Below, piece after piece: positions 9,285 through 18,775 of a stretch of DNA of 64,000 nucleotides (within the stretch, counting starts at the first letter, position 1; every line of letters starts with the position of its first letter). The position numbers and the translations under genes were made by a program. The stretch comes from Rhodopirellula islandica. GTDB taxonomy: Bacteria; Planctomycetota; Planctomycetia; Pirellulales; Pirellulaceae. The stretch is from positions 1 to 64,000 of the forward strand of contig NZ_LECT01000041.1 of NCBI RefSeq assembly GCF_001027925.1, read 5' to 3'. The notes under the pieces were generated by a model. It saw only the letters and a program-made list of their open reading frames with translations. It did not search any database and was not told the origin of the DNA.

Positions 9285-10964
9285 TCAGTCCTCACTCGCC
9301 GGTTGGGAGTACAGAAAGAGGTTGCCAAATTGACCATGGGATCGAATGTCCCGTCCGTTCAGCAATGGTGATGTTCGTTGATTGGAGGGCAGCCATCGCG
9401 ACAGAAACCAATGCTTGGAATGCGGTGTGTCCAAGCCTGATGATTGGACCGCTTGTTGCCATCCTTCCATCGGGGCAAGGGAACCAACTGCGTGAAGAAG
9501 TGTGTGCTTGCCTGGGGAGTAGGGCCCCCTGGCAGGCAGGGTCAGGTAGGTCGCGAGGTCCACGTCGGTGACCCGGCCCGTGATGGCTGGTTGCTCGATC
9601 AGGTCCCCGTCAATCCAAAGGTGATGTTGGATCGCGTCGTTGGGCCGGCTGTCCTGCGGTTGGGCCGAATCGGCGATCTGTTGCAGGGCTCCCCGCCAGT
9701 CTTCGTCTCGATAAACCCAATGAGTCGCGACGCTGGGATGGATCGAACCTTGCGACCAGACGATGGCAGCGAGGGAGGGGATTGCGATGAGAGGGGCAAC
9801 CCATCGGGAGTGTGAATGATGGCGAAGCGATGCAATCCAGCCTCCCAGGCTGATGCAGCCGAGTGGCAGGCCTGCGATGAGGTAGCGACGTTGCCAAATC
9901 GGAACCCCGCCCCATTCAGACAGAAGCATTGCTGAGATGACAGAAGTCAGCAAAACGCCAAGCAGAAGGAGCGCGAAGGAGGTTGTCCGGTCACGGGAAA
10001 TGATGGGTTTGGAAGCGGTCGTGACGCAGGCACGGGGCGGCTCGGGAGATGCAGGGGTTGGCAAGATTGTGAAGCAGAGCAGGACGATGCTGGTCGGAAT
10101 GATCGTCCATCCCAACCAGGGCCACATCTTCCAAAACGCAAAGATGGAGTTGGGGCGACCGAAAGAGGACCAGGCTTCTCGGCGGTTCCAGATTTCATGT
10201 TGGTGATTGGCCAGCAGCAGCCCAGCAAGGATCCACAGTGACAACCAACCGGCGTGACGCCAGAGCTTGCGTTTCCGTTCAGCGGAGTTGTGGCGAGAAT
10301 GAAACAGGTCGCTGGCCGTCAGGGCCGCGATCAAAGGGGCGAGCGTGATCAGGGAGGTGATGTGCATCAACATCGCGAAAAGCACGCTCGCGTGGAGCCC
10401 TGTCCAATCTCGTTTCAGGCCACGATCGGGGAAGGCCCAGAGTCGGGCAGCAAATCCGATTGCGAATGTGCTTCCTAGAATCACCGCGGCGTAGGGCCTC
10501 AGTTCAACGCCAAAGAAAGCGGCTTGTCGATCAATCGCCACGGCGATTCCAGCCACCAGAGCCGCGACCAGGCTGCCGTGGTAGCGGAAGGATCCCCAGA
10601 CGATCAGGGCGGCCGAGAGGCTGACGCACCAGAGACTGGTGAGGCGGGGAAGGACTTCGACGGGGTAGCTCGCCCAGGGTTCAGGCCAGGGGATTTGTTG
10701 CCAAGACCACAGCAACCAGAAGTACAGCGGTTGCTGATTGCCCATTTTCGCCCGCGGAGCCACTTCGCTCCAGTCGTCGGCGATGCACCAAGCCGTGTGA
10801 AGCTCGTCGATCCAGAAACTCTCCGCCAAAAAGGGCCATCGAAGCACGAAGGTGAGGGCGAAGACTGCGATCACGGCCACCCATTCGATCGCGGAAACGC
10901 GACGTTTTTCGGGAAGCGATTGTGCTTCGGCTGATTTCAAAGCGGGTGTGGAAGGACGATTCAT
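9285..10964 (-). CDS. ArnT/PMT-like membrane glycosyltransferase (GT-C fold)
   Basis: A 559-residue integral membrane protein with about ten hydrophobic segments. The first large loop after the N-terminal membrane segment carries ESFWIDELHTAW; the DE pair matches the catalytic acidic motif of GT39/GT83-type enzymes that use polyprenyl-phosphate sugars. Cytosolic N terminus, then a multi-span body and a soluble C-terminal part of about 150 residues. It is divergent from hisD, with an inverted repeat in the intergenic space. Donor and acceptor cannot be inferred, and a transport or structural role is not excluded. Confidence 0.75.
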   Translation of the reverse strand: MNRPSTPALKSAEAQSLPEKRRVSAIEWVAVIAVFALTFVLRWPFLAESFWIDELHTAWCIADDWSEVAPRAKMGNQQPLYFWLLWSWQQIPWPEPWASYPVEVLPRLTSLWCVSLSAALIVWGSFRYHGSLVAALVAGIAVAIDRQAAFFGVELRPYAAVILGSTFAIGFAARLWAFPDRGLKRDWTGLHASVLFAMLMHITSLITLAPLIAALTASDLFHSRHNSAERKRKLWRHAGWLSLWILAGLLLANHQHEIWNRREAWSSFGRPNSIFAFWKMWPWLGWTIIPTSIVLLCFTILPTPASPEPPRACVTTASKPIISRDRTTSFALLLLGVLLTSVISAMLLSEWGGVPIWQRRYLIAGLPLGCISLGGWIASLRHHSHSRWVAPLIAIPSLAAIVWSQGSIHPSVATHWVYRDEDWRGALQQIADSAQPQDSRPNDAIQHHLWIDGDLIEQPAITGRVTDVDLATYLTLPARGPYSPGKHTLLHAVGSLAPMEGWQQAVQSSGLDTPHSKHWFLSRWLPSNQRTSPLLNGRDIRSHGQFGNLFLYSQPASED

Positions 10965-11039
10965 GGGCCAAGCCTAGCCCAAGGTTGTTGGCTCGGTAAA
11001 CTGACAGGCTAGCTTTCTCGGCTGCATGAAGTGGTGAGC

Positions 11040-11118
11040 GGGAAAAAAGTGTCAGGTACCTTTTGTGCGAAGCACCCAGTGGGCCGTTCCGGCAAAAGGT
11101 ACCTGACACTTTTTTCCC
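11040..11118. repeat. Perfect 26-bp inverted repeat
   Basis: Arms 11040-11065 and 11093-11118 are exact reverse complements around a 27-nt centre that itself contains GTGC-GAA-GCAC. The core of the arm is GTGTCAGGTACC. It lies between the divergent glycosyltransferase and hisD genes, about 50 nt before the hisD start. Translated, the repeat makes spurious protein segments, so open frames across it should not be called genes. Confidence 0.85.
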
Positions 11119-11170
11119 AGCCGCTTCCAAGTTGGTCGTCCCCTTCCTCCGTTTGTCCCGCGTCGCTGCT

Positions 11171-12535
11171 GTGCCTGAATTTTCAATCCAAACCGTTGAC
11201 GCTCGTGATGCCTCCTCAGGTGATGCCGCGAAAACTCTGGCCGCCTTGCGTGAAAAGTTGAGCCCGCGTGGTGACCTGGTCAGCCCTCGAGGTCGCGAAT
11301 TGACGTTGAAAGTTTTCGGCAAAGCGCTGACGCCCGTCGAAGTCGTCGAAACGATTTGCAACGACGTTCAGACTCACGGCACCGAGGCTTTGCTGCGATA
11401 CACCAAGGCGCTCGATGGAGCCGAACTGACGGCCGAAACGCTGCGAGTGCCAGAGGAAGACTTGGAAGCCGCCCATGCCGCGGCGGATCCCAAGCTGATC
11501 GAGACCATCGGCCGCATTCGCGAAAACATCGCGACGTTTCAATCGGCGATTTTGCACCGCGACGTCACCATCACCCCGCGTCCCGGTGTTTCATTGACCC
11601 AGCGATACGTGCCGATTCCAAGGGTGGGAATCTGTGTTCCCGGCGGTGCCGCGGCGTACCCGTCGACGGTGATGATGACGGCGATTCCAGCTCAGGTCGC
11701 AGGCGTCGATGAGATTGCGGTGGTCGCTCCGCCGACCCCGTTTGGTGCGTACAACACCGACATGTTGGCCACCTGTCATGAGTTGGGAATCAAAGAAGTC
11801 TATCGTTGCGGCGGGGCTCAAGCGGTCGCCGCGATGGCGTATGGGTGTGATGTCTTGCCCGCCGTCGACAAAATTGTCGGCCCTGGCAACTTGTTCGTGG
11901 CCTTGGCGAAGAAGCATGTGTTCGGGACCGTCGACATCGACTCGTTTGCCGGGCCCAGCGAAGTGATTGTGATCGCGGACGATTCCGCGGACGCTTCGTT
12001 TGTTGCCTCGGATTTGTTGGCACAAGCCGAGCACTCGCCCGGTTCGGCGATCTTGATCACCTGGGATGAAACGCTGCTGAATCAGGTCAAAACGGAGTTG
12101 GCGAAGCAGTTGGAGCAACTGGAGCGTGGCGATTTGGCTCGCGATGCTCTGGCCGATTTCGGAGCCTTGATTTTGGCACGTGACGCGGATCATGCGTGTG
12201 TTCTGACGGATTCGTTCGCCCCGGAACACTTGCAGATCGAAACGCGTGAACCGGAATGCTTGATCGCAAAGATCCGGCACAGTGGGGCGGCATTTTTAGG
12301 CCACCACACTCCGGTCGCTTTGGGCGATTATGCGGCGGGGCCCAGTCATGTGTTGCCGACGGGAGGCACGTGCCGGTGGGCGGCCGGGTTGTCCGCCAAC
12401 AGCTTTTTGCGGTCTGGCAGTGTGACTCAGTTCGATCGCTCGGCATTGGAAGTGATCGCACCCGATGTGATCACGGTCGCCGAAAAAGAAGGCCTGACCG
12501 CTCACGCTCGCAGCATTTCGATTCGGACCGAATGA
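11171..12535 (+). CDS. hisD: Histidinol dehydrogenase
   Basis: Catalyses the last two oxidations of histidine biosynthesis, L-histidinol to L-histidine with NAD, as a zinc enzyme in the cytoplasm. Motifs match the family: VPIPRVGICVPGGAAAYPSTVMMTAIPAQVAGV, AYGCDVLPAVDKIVGPGN, VDIDSFAGPSEV, AEHSPGSA and the C-terminal SFAPEHLQI followed by ALGDYAAGPSHVLPTGGTCRW. The GTG at 11171 gives 454 residues, near the usual length; upstream extensions read into the inverted repeat and are rejected. No ribosome-binding site is obvious. No other his genes are adjacent, as often happens in planctomycetes with scattered biosynthetic genes. Confidence 0.95.
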   Translation: MPEFSIQTVDARDASSGDAAKTLAALREKLSPRGDLVSPRGRELTLKVFGKALTPVEVVETICNDVQTHGTEALLRYTKALDGAELTAETLRVPEEDLEAAHAAADPKLIETIGRIRENIATFQSAILHRDVTITPRPGVSLTQRYVPIPRVGICVPGGAAAYPSTVMMTAIPAQVAGVDEIAVVAPPTPFGAYNTDMLATCHELGIKEVYRCGGAQAVAAMAYGCDVLPAVDKIVGPGNLFVALAKKHVFGTVDIDSFAGPSEVIVIADDSADASFVASDLLAQAEHSPGSAILITWDETLLNQVKTELAKQLEQLERGDLARDALADFGALILARDADHACVLTDSFAPEHLQIETREPECLIAKIRHSGAAFLGHHTPVALGDYAAGPSHVLPTGGTCRWAAGLSANSFLRSGSVTQFDRSALEVIAPDVITVAEKEGLTAHARSISIRTE

Positions 12536-12736
12536 GCTGCTGCAAAGCGGGATTTGACATGAGCATTGTGCTTGGCTCAACCAGTCCGTTGGGTCGGTTT
12601 TTTCACCGTTTGGGCGGGGCACTTCCCCGCAATTCCAAAATTCGCTCTGGCATTGCCCGTTGAGGAAACGACGTCAGATTGCTACGTTTTTGAGTTGCCA
12701 TCCACGCACCAATCGCTCATTTTGGCCTCCATATCC

Positions 12737-13996
12737 GTGATCGCCCCTAACCTCGCATCTCAACTTCCCGACGACCAACGCATTGTCATCACCGGCGTCG
12801 GTCTGACTTCGCCCAACGGCAACGACTGGGGTTCCTTCCGCCAAGCTTTGCTGGAAAAACGCAGCGGGGTGCAGCCTTACGAAATCCGCTATTTCGGCGA
12901 GACTCTGGCCGGCGTGTGTGACTTCGACGCCAAAAAGTACCAGTCCAAAAAGGACATTCGGCGAGGCACTCGTGCCGGCAGCGTCGGTGTCTACACGGCT
13001 CGAGAAGCGGTCGCGCATTCCGGATTGGATTGGGAAAACGTGGACAAGGATCGGGTCGGCATTTACGTCGGCGTGACCGAACACGGCAACGTCGAAACCG
13101 AAAACGAAATCCATGTGATCAAAGGGTTCGACTACGACACAAGTTGCTGGTCGCACCATCACAACCCACGCACCGTTGCGAACAACCCCGCCGGTGAAAT
13201 TGCACTCAACATGCAAATCACCGGTCCGCACTACACGATCGGTGCCGCCTGTGCCGCCGGCAACGCAGGCATCATCCAAGGTGCTCAGATGCTGCGGCTG
13301 AACGAGTGCGATGTGGCAATCGCGGGCGGAACCAGTGAGAGCATTCACACGTTCGGGATCTTCGCCAGTTTCAACAGCCAAAACGCGTTGGCGACCCACG
13401 CCGATCCGACCCTCGCGTCTCGCCCATTCGATCAAAAACGAAACGGCATCGTGGTTGCCGAGGGCGGGTGCCTGTACACGCTCGAGCGACTCAGTGACGC
13501 GAAGGCTCGCGGAGCCGAGATTCATGGTGAGTTGGTCGGTTACGCGATGAACACAGACGCAACCGATTTCGTGTTGCCCAATCCGGAACGCCAGGCCCAA
13601 TGTGTTCAGAAGGCTCTCAAACGAGCTGGGTTGGAAGCGGACCAAATCGACATCGTCAGCACACACGCGACGGGAACGAACAGCGGCGACATCCAAGAAT
13701 GTGCCGCTCTGCGAAGCGTGTTTGGAAAATGCGAGAACGTCCGCATCAACAACACGAAGAGCTACATTGGTCACGCGATGGGCGCTGCCGGGGCGCTGGA
13801 GTTGGCTGGCAACATGATGGCCTTCCGCGATCAAGTCGTTCACCCGACGATCAATGTGGATGAACTGGACCCCGAGTGCGATTTGCCAGGCTTGGTGCTC
13901 AACGAGCCTCAAGAGAAAAAGCAGGTGGATTACATCCTGAACAATTCGTTCGGGATGCTCGGCATCAACTCCGTGGTCATCGTCGGCCGCGTTTGA
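12737..13996 (+). CDS. Beta-ketoacyl-ACP synthase, FabF-like (KAS II family)
   Basis: Condensing enzyme that extends an acyl chain on acyl carrier protein. The GTG at 12737 gives 419 residues, a normal KAS length, starting just before RIVITGVGLTSPNG. The catalytic Cys172 lies in GAACAAGNAG, the first His in STHATGTNSGD and the second in NNTKSYIGHAMGAAGALE, so the Cys-His-His triad is intact. A Trp/His-rich stretch, SCWSHHHNPR, before the active site differs from housekeeping FabF. It stands next to a carrier protein and a desaturase-like oxidoreductase on the same strand, which argues for a dedicated lipid or polyketide-like product rather than general fatty acid synthesis. Confidence 0.9.
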   Translation: MIAPNLASQLPDDQRIVITGVGLTSPNGNDWGSFRQALLEKRSGVQPYEIRYFGETLAGVCDFDAKKYQSKKDIRRGTRAGSVGVYTAREAVAHSGLDWENVDKDRVGIYVGVTEHGNVETENEIHVIKGFDYDTSCWSHHHNPRTVANNPAGEIALNMQITGPHYTIGAACAAGNAGIIQGAQMLRLNECDVAIAGGTSESIHTFGIFASFNSQNALATHADPTLASRPFDQKRNGIVVAEGGCLYTLERLSDAKARGAEIHGELVGYAMNTDATDFVLPNPERQAQCVQKALKRAGLEADQIDIVSTHATGTNSGDIQECAALRSVFGKCENVRINNTKSYIGHAMGAAGALELAGNMMAFRDQVVHPTINVDELDPECDLPGLVLNEPQEKKQVDYILNNSFGMLGINSVVIVGRV

Positions 13997-14046
13997 TTTC
14001 GGAGTCGTTCCGCCACTCGTCAGGGCTGAGGCGGCATCCCCATTTC

Positions 14047-14139
14047 AAATTTGCAATTGTCACTTTGCAATTTCAGTGCTTGGCCCTCCCCTCGCTTTGC
14101 TCGACCCTCCCAGGGGGAGGGTGAATTGGAACGAGGCGT
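14047..14139. repeat. Composite GC-rich repeat in the KAS-ACP gap
   Basis: An AT-rich TTTGCAATTGTCAC/TTTGCAATTTC segment is followed by the palindromic CCCTCCCCTCGCTTTGCTC block and GGGAGGGTGAATTGG. The same modules in the same order occur inverted at 60605-60706, and the GC-rich core recurs at 220-256. Apart from this element, the 365-bp gap 13997-14361 shows nothing I can name. Confidence 0.7.
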
Positions 14140-14361
14140 TTTGTTCCCTGATCGACTGGTCCCTGTGGTCCTGTGGTCCTGGGCCACTTTCCACCTCCCT
14201 GCGGCGATCTGTCCCGATTCAATTGAGCGGGGTGCCGCGGGGTGCCCCTTGTGTCGAATCCCATTGCCGTCGAAACTACTCCATCCCGCGGTGGCGGTTG
14301 CTCCGCCGTTGGGACACGGACGTTTCTCCTTCCCGTTTCTCTCGCATCCCTGCTTCCTTTC

Positions 14362-14613
14362 ATGACTCCTGCCGATATTCGCCAAGAAATCATCGATATC
14401 CTCGACGACATTTCTCCTGATGAGGACCTCGACAACCTGGACGACCAGAAGGCGTTTCGCGAGCAGTTGGAATTGGATTCGATGGACTTTTTGGACATCG
14501 TGATGGAACTTCGCAAGCGTCACCGCGTGCAAATTCCAGAGGAAGACTACGGTCATCTCGCCAGCATGCACTCCACGGTCACGTACCTGGAACCCAAGAT
14601 GAAGGATCTTTGA
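14362..14613 (+). CDS. Acyl carrier protein
   Basis: An 83-residue acidic helical protein. The phosphopantetheine attachment serine is Ser40 in LELDSMDFLDIV, the classic D-S-[LM] signature. The ATG at 14362 gives a normal carrier-protein length; the longer reading upstream passes through repeat-derived sequence. It lies between the FabF-like synthase and the phytoene-desaturase-like oxidoreductase on the same strand. It is clearly distinct from a typical housekeeping AcpP in its N-terminal half and is likely the dedicated carrier for the neighbouring enzymes. Confidence 0.9.
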   Translation: MTPADIRQEIIDILDDISPDEDLDNLDDQKAFREQLELDSMDFLDIVMELRKRHRVQIPEEDYGHLASMHSTVTYLEPKMKDL

Positions 14614-14678
14614 GAGCTCTCGAGCAACTCGCGACTAGCTTCTAGCCTTTCGCATTCCGATCACTCTCACCCACAAAG

Positions 14679-14809
14679 CTAGTGGTCTGTCACGACTTGT
14701 TTTTAGGGTAGTGGACGAGGCGACGAGTCCTGAACTGGCGTCAAATCCAAGGACTCGTCGCCTCGTCCACTACGATCAACCCTCACTTTTAGCTTTGACA
14801 GACCACTAG
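14679..14809. repeat. MITE-like element with a nested 23-bp hairpin
   Basis: Outer 14-bp perfect inverted repeats CTAGTGGTCTGTCA (14679-14692) and TGACAGACCACTAG (14796-14809) enclose a second, perfect 23-bp hairpin with arms 14708-14730 and 14751-14773. The inner hairpin belongs to the family at 4234-4289. This looks like one element inserted within another. It occupies most of the gap between the carrier protein and the oxidoreductase. Confidence 0.85.
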
Positions 14810-14840
14810 GGGCTAATCGCTAACAGCTAGCGGCTTTCGA

Positions 14841-16235
14841 ATGTACGACACCATCATCATCGGCGCGGGGATGAGCGGGTTGGCCGCTGGCATTCGGCTG
14901 GCCCACTTTGACCAACGCGTTTGCATCCTCGAGAAGCATTACACGATCGGTGGTTTGAACTCGTTCTATCGAATGGGCGGCCGCGATTATGACGTGGGGC
15001 TGCACGCGATGACCAACTTCGCTCGCAAGGGCGACAAGAAAGGTCCGCTGGCCAAGCTGATTCGTCAATTGCGGTTTAGTTGGGAAGATTTCAAGCTCGC
15101 CGAGCAGAATGGGTCTTCGATTCGATTTCCCGGTGTGGAATTGGATTTCACCAACGACATCGCGATGCTCGAAAGCGAAATCAAGTCTCGCTTCCCCGAT
15201 CAAATCGATGGCTTCCGCAGTCTGTGTGGTTCGCTGCTCGATTACAGCGACATGGACGGCGACGCGCCCGAATTCATGCGGTCCGCTCGGGAGGTCATGG
15301 CGGAGCATCTGTCGGACCCTTTGTTGATCGAGATGCTGCTGTGCCCCCTGATGTGGTACGGCAACGCTCGCGAAAATGACATGGACTTCGGTCAATTCTG
15401 CATCATGTTCCGGGCTTGTTACCTGGAGGGTTTCGGGCGGCCTTACAAAGGTGTGCGAGTCATCCTGAAGAACTTGGTCCGCAAGTTCCGGGGCCTCGGC
15501 GGCGAGCTCAAACTACGAAGCGGCGTTGCCAACATTCACGTCGAGGACGGCAAAGCCGTTGGGGTGGTGCTGGACGATGGAACCGAGTTGCGGGCCAAGC
15601 GAATTCTCTCCTCCGCGGGCACGGTTGAAACCATGCGGATGTGTGACGACATCACCGAACCCGATGTCGCCAAGGCCGGGAAGCTGTCGTTCATCGAATC
15701 GATCAGCGTGCTCGATTGCAAACCCAAGGAATTGGGCTTCGACCGCACGATCGTGTTCTACAACGATTCGCCGAACTTTCATTGGGAGCGTCCCGACGAT
15801 TCCTTGTGTGACGCTCGGACGGGAGTCATCTGCAGCCCGAACAACTACATTTACGACGCGGAAGAAGGCGAGTTGCCCGACGGCGTGGTGCGAATCACCA
15901 CGCTTGCCAATCATGATTTGTGGTCGGAATTGCCCGAGGAGAAGTACCGGGCGGAAAAGGTGACGCAGTACGACGAGGCGGTTGCCTCGGCGGTTCGCTT
16001 CATGCCCGACTTTCGTTCGCGAGTCATCGACACGGATGTCTTCACTCCCAAGACCATCCGCCGCTTCACTTGGCACGACAACGGGGCCGTGTATGGCGCA
16101 CCGGACAAGCAGCTCGATGGCACCACGCACTTGCCCAACGTTTTCCTGTGTGGGACGGACCAGGGGTTTGTGGGGATCGTGGGAGCAATCGTCAGTGGCA
16201 TCAGCATGGCGAACCGGCACTGCCTTCAGGTTTGA
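14841..16235 (+). CDS. Phytoene desaturase-like FAD/NAD(P)-dependent oxidoreductase
   Basis: A 464-residue flavoprotein of the CrtI/phytoene-dehydrogenase superfamily. The N-terminal dinucleotide-binding motif is TIIIGAGMSGLAAGIRLA, followed by the CILEKHYTIGGLNS helix-strand. A second conserved block near the C terminus, NVFLCGTDQGFVGIVGAIVSGISMA, closes the FAD site. The middle part carries the substrate domain and differs from carotenoid desaturases. It follows a condensing enzyme and a carrier protein, so its substrate may be a carrier-bound or free acyl chain; that is inference. It could introduce, isomerise or saturate double bonds. Confidence 0.85.
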   Translation: MYDTIIIGAGMSGLAAGIRLAHFDQRVCILEKHYTIGGLNSFYRMGGRDYDVGLHAMTNFARKGDKKGPLAKLIRQLRFSWEDFKLAEQNGSSIRFPGVELDFTNDIAMLESEIKSRFPDQIDGFRSLCGSLLDYSDMDGDAPEFMRSAREVMAEHLSDPLLIEMLLCPLMWYGNARENDMDFGQFCIMFRACYLEGFGRPYKGVRVILKNLVRKFRGLGGELKLRSGVANIHVEDGKAVGVVLDDGTELRAKRILSSAGTVETMRMCDDITEPDVAKAGKLSFIESISVLDCKPKELGFDRTIVFYNDSPNFHWERPDDSLCDARTGVICSPNNYIYDAEEGELPDGVVRITTLANHDLWSELPEEKYRAEKVTQYDEAVASAVRFMPDFRSRVIDTDVFTPKTIRRFTWHDNGAVYGAPDKQLDGTTHLPNVFLCGTDQGFVGIVGAIVSGISMANRHCLQV

Positions 16236-16396
16236 CGGTTAAGGCCGTTCCTGCGTCCTAGGATGCGGTTTTTGGTTGCAGCTTGCCCGTTGAGATCGCG
16301 CCGGCATTGACAATTGAGCGTTCGGGCCGCAGGCTTTCAGTCGCAAATTCTTCTTGATTCCCGTGATTTCGGGGTCTTTGTCCTGACGAGGTTGGA

Positions 16397-18628
16397 ATGC
16401 CCAGCGAAACTGCCGCGATTGTCTACACGCACACCGACGAAGCCCCCGCCCTGGCGACTCGTTCGTTGCTGCCGATCTTGAGAGCGTTCACCAACGGCAG
16501 TGGCTTGTCGTTTGAGACCAAGGACATTTCCTTGGCCGCGCGAATTTTGGCCGGTTTTGCCGACCGTCTGCCAGCAGACCAGCAGGTGCCTGATGCGCTG
16601 GCGGAGCTCGGCGAGTTGGTCACTCAACCGCAAGCCAACGTGATCAAGTTGCCCAACATCAGCGCTTCGATCCCGCAGTTGGTCGAAGCGATCACGGAAC
16701 TGCAGGCTCAAGGGGTCGCCATCCCTGATTTCCCTCAGGACCCTCAAACCGACGAAGAAAAGTCGGTTCGTGCGATCTACGCCAAAGTCCTTGGGAGTGC
16801 CGTCAATCCGGTTCTTCGCGAAGGCAACTCCGACCGCCGCGTTGCCGCCCCGGTCAAAGCCTACGCTCAGAAGAACCCGCACTCGATGGGCGATTGGTCA
16901 GCCGATTCGAAGACGCACGTGGCTCACATGAGCGAAGGCGATTTCTACGGAAGTGAGAAATCGGTGATCTTGGATTCCGATGACACTCTGCGGATCGAAC
17001 ATGTCGATTCGGCGGGCAGCGTCACCGTGCTTCGCGACGGACTGAAAGTCGAAGCGGACGAGATCATCGACTCAGCTCGCCTGAGCGTTCGTCAATTGCG
17101 AGCCTTCTACGCCGAACAAATCGCGGACGCGAAGTCCAGCGGCGTGCTGTTCTCGTTGCACCTCAAAGCGACAATGATGAAGGTCAGTGACCCAATTCTG
17201 TTTGGGCACTGCGTCAGTGTCATGTACGACCGCTTGTTCCAAGAACACGGCGACGTGTTGACTGCCGCGGGCGTTGACACGGATCAAGGTCTCGCTTCGG
17301 TGTTTGCCAAAGTTCAGGACCTGCCAGCGGATCAGCGGGCATTGGTCGAGGGAACCTTGGTCGAAATCCAAGCCGGGTTGCCTGAAATCGCCATGGTCGA
17401 TTCGGACAAAGGCATCACCAACTTGCATGTGCCCAGCGACGTGATCATCGACGCATCGATGCCCGCCGCGATTCGTGCCGGTGGCAAGATGTGGGGAGTG
17501 GATGGCAAACTGCACGACATGAAAGCGGTCATTCCCGATCGTTGCTACGCGGGCATTTACCAAGCCACAATCGAGGACTGCAAAGCCAACGGGAAGTTCG
17601 ACGTCACCAAGATGGGCAGCGTCGCTAACGTCGGGTTGATGGCGAAAAAGGCCGAGGAATACGGTTCTCACGACAAGACATTCCGCGTTCCCGCCGACGG
17701 CAAGGTTCGCGTGGTCACATCGGCCGGCAAAGAGTTGATGAGTCACGACGTCGAGAAGGGTGACATCTGGCGTGCCTGTCAAACCAAGGACGTCGCGGTG
17801 AAGGACTGGGTTCGTTTGGCGGTTTCGCGTTCACGTGCCACCGGAGCTCCCGCCATCTTTTGGCTGGACGAAAAACGGGCTCACGATCGCAACCTGATCA
17901 GCAAGGTCAACGAGTACCTGAAGGATCACGACACCGCTGGATTGGACATTCAAATCTTGGAACCTGCCGACGCGACCCGCCACGCTTGTGGTCGCGCTCG
18001 TGAAGGCCAGGACACGATCAGTGTCACCGGCAATGTGCTGCGTGATTACCTGACCGACCTGTTCCCGATTTTGGAACTCGGGACCAGTGCCAAGATGCTG
18101 TCAATCGTTCCGTTGTTGGCGGGTGGCGGCATGTTTGAAACCGGGGCCGGTGGATCGGCTCCCAAGCACGTCGAACAATTCGTCAGTGAGAATCACTTGC
18201 GTTGGGACTCGCTCGGTGAGTTCCTCGCCTTGGCGGTTTCGCTGGAAGATCTGGCTGAAAAAACGGGCAACGAAGAGTACGCGGTCTTGGCCAAAACGCT
18301 CGACGTCGCCACAGGGCGGTTCTTGGACAACGACAAATCACCATCGCGAAAGGTCGGCGAGCTCGACAACCGCGGCAGTCATTTCTACTTGGCGTTGTAC
18401 TGGGCGGAAGCCTTGGCCCAATCCGAGCATGAAGGTTTGAAAAACCGTTTTGCACCGATTGCCAAGGCCTTGTCCGAAAACGAAGCCAAGATCGTTGGCG
18501 AGCTGAATGATGCTCAGGGCGTGGAGATCGATCTGGGAGGCTACTACCATCCCGATGAAGCAAAGGCCAGTGCCGCGATGCGACCCAGCCCAACGCTCAA
18601 CGCCATCATTGACGGTCTGGCTGGTTAA
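16397..18628 (+). CDS. icd: NADP-dependent isocitrate dehydrogenase, monomeric type
   Basis: Converts isocitrate and NADP to 2-oxoglutarate, CO2 and NADPH in the citric acid cycle. At 743 residues it has the length of the monomeric IDH class (about 740), not the 400-residue dimeric class. Characteristic blocks are [28 protein letters not shown] with [17 protein letters not shown]-like [35 protein letters not shown]-like [11 protein letters not shown] and [34 protein letters not shown] near the ATG supports this start. It sits between the lipid-like trio and a methyltransferase but is probably an independent housekeeping gene. Confidence 0.95.
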   Translation: MPSETAAIVYTHTDEAPALATRSLLPILRAFTNGSGLSFETKDISLAARILAGFADRLPADQQVPDALAELGELVTQPQANVIKLPNISASIPQLVEAITELQAQGVAIPDFPQDPQTDEEKSVRAIYAKVLGSAVNPVLREGNSDRRVAAPVKAYAQKNPHSMGDWSADSKTHVAHMSEGDFYGSEKSVILDSDDTLRIEHVDSAGSVTVLRDGLKVEADEIIDSARLSVRQLRAFYAEQIADAKSSGVLFSLHLKATMMKVSDPILFGHCVSVMYDRLFQEHGDVLTAAGVDTDQGLASVFAKVQDLPADQRALVEGTLVEIQAGLPEIAMVDSDKGITNLHVPSDVIIDASMPAAIRAGGKMWGVDGKLHDMKAVIPDRCYAGIYQATIEDCKANGKFDVTKMGSVANVGLMAKKAEEYGSHDKTFRVPADGKVRVVTSAGKELMSHDVEKGDIWRACQTKDVAVKDWVRLAVSRSRATGAPAIFWLDEKRAHDRNLISKVNEYLKDHDTAGLDIQILEPADATRHACGRAREGQDTISVTGNVLRDYLTDLFPILELGTSAKMLSIVPLLAGGGMFETGAGGSAPKHVEQFVSENHLRWDSLGEFLALAVSLEDLAEKTGNEEYAVLAKTLDVATGRFLDNDKSPSRKVGELDNRGSHFYLALYWAEALAQSEHEGLKNRFAPIAKALSENEAKIVGELNDAQGVEIDLGGYYHPDEAKASAAMRPSPTLNAIIDGLAG

Positions 18629-18660
18629 GGGCTGGCGTTCTCTGGTGGGCCCCTCCGCAC

Positions 18661-18728
18661 GGACGACGGCCTTCCAGGTCCGTCGCCGAACCGCGTCTGC
18701 CTCGTACGATGGTCTTCCAAGACCGTCG
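18661..18728. repeat. Two related short hairpins
   Basis: GACGG-CCTTCCAGGT-CCGTC (18664-18683) and GGTCTT-CC-AAGACC (within 18704-18728) are near-palindromes of the same design placed 20 nt apart. They lie in the 147-bp gap between the isocitrate dehydrogenase and the methyltransferase. They may form a transcript-end structure or belong to a dispersed repeat family. Confidence 0.45.
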
Positions 18729-18775
18729 AAGCCCCTTCGTTCGTCATCCCTCTTTTCGCACGTCCAACTCCCACC

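Noticed and set aside
9370..9560. Possible small plus-strand genes antisense to the glycosyltransferase
   Set aside because: They carry no family features and lie wholly inside a well-supported membrane protein gene.
10681..11361. Open frame running across the 26-bp inverted repeat
   Set aside because: Part of its translation is simply the repeat read in frame (KKVSGTFC and KRYLTLF segments), and it overlaps both flanking genes.
12674..13912. Long open frame of 412 codons antisense to the FabF-like gene
   Set aside because: The sense strand encodes a complete condensing enzyme with its catalytic residues. The antisense frame has no domain features and arises from codon bias in GC-rich genes.
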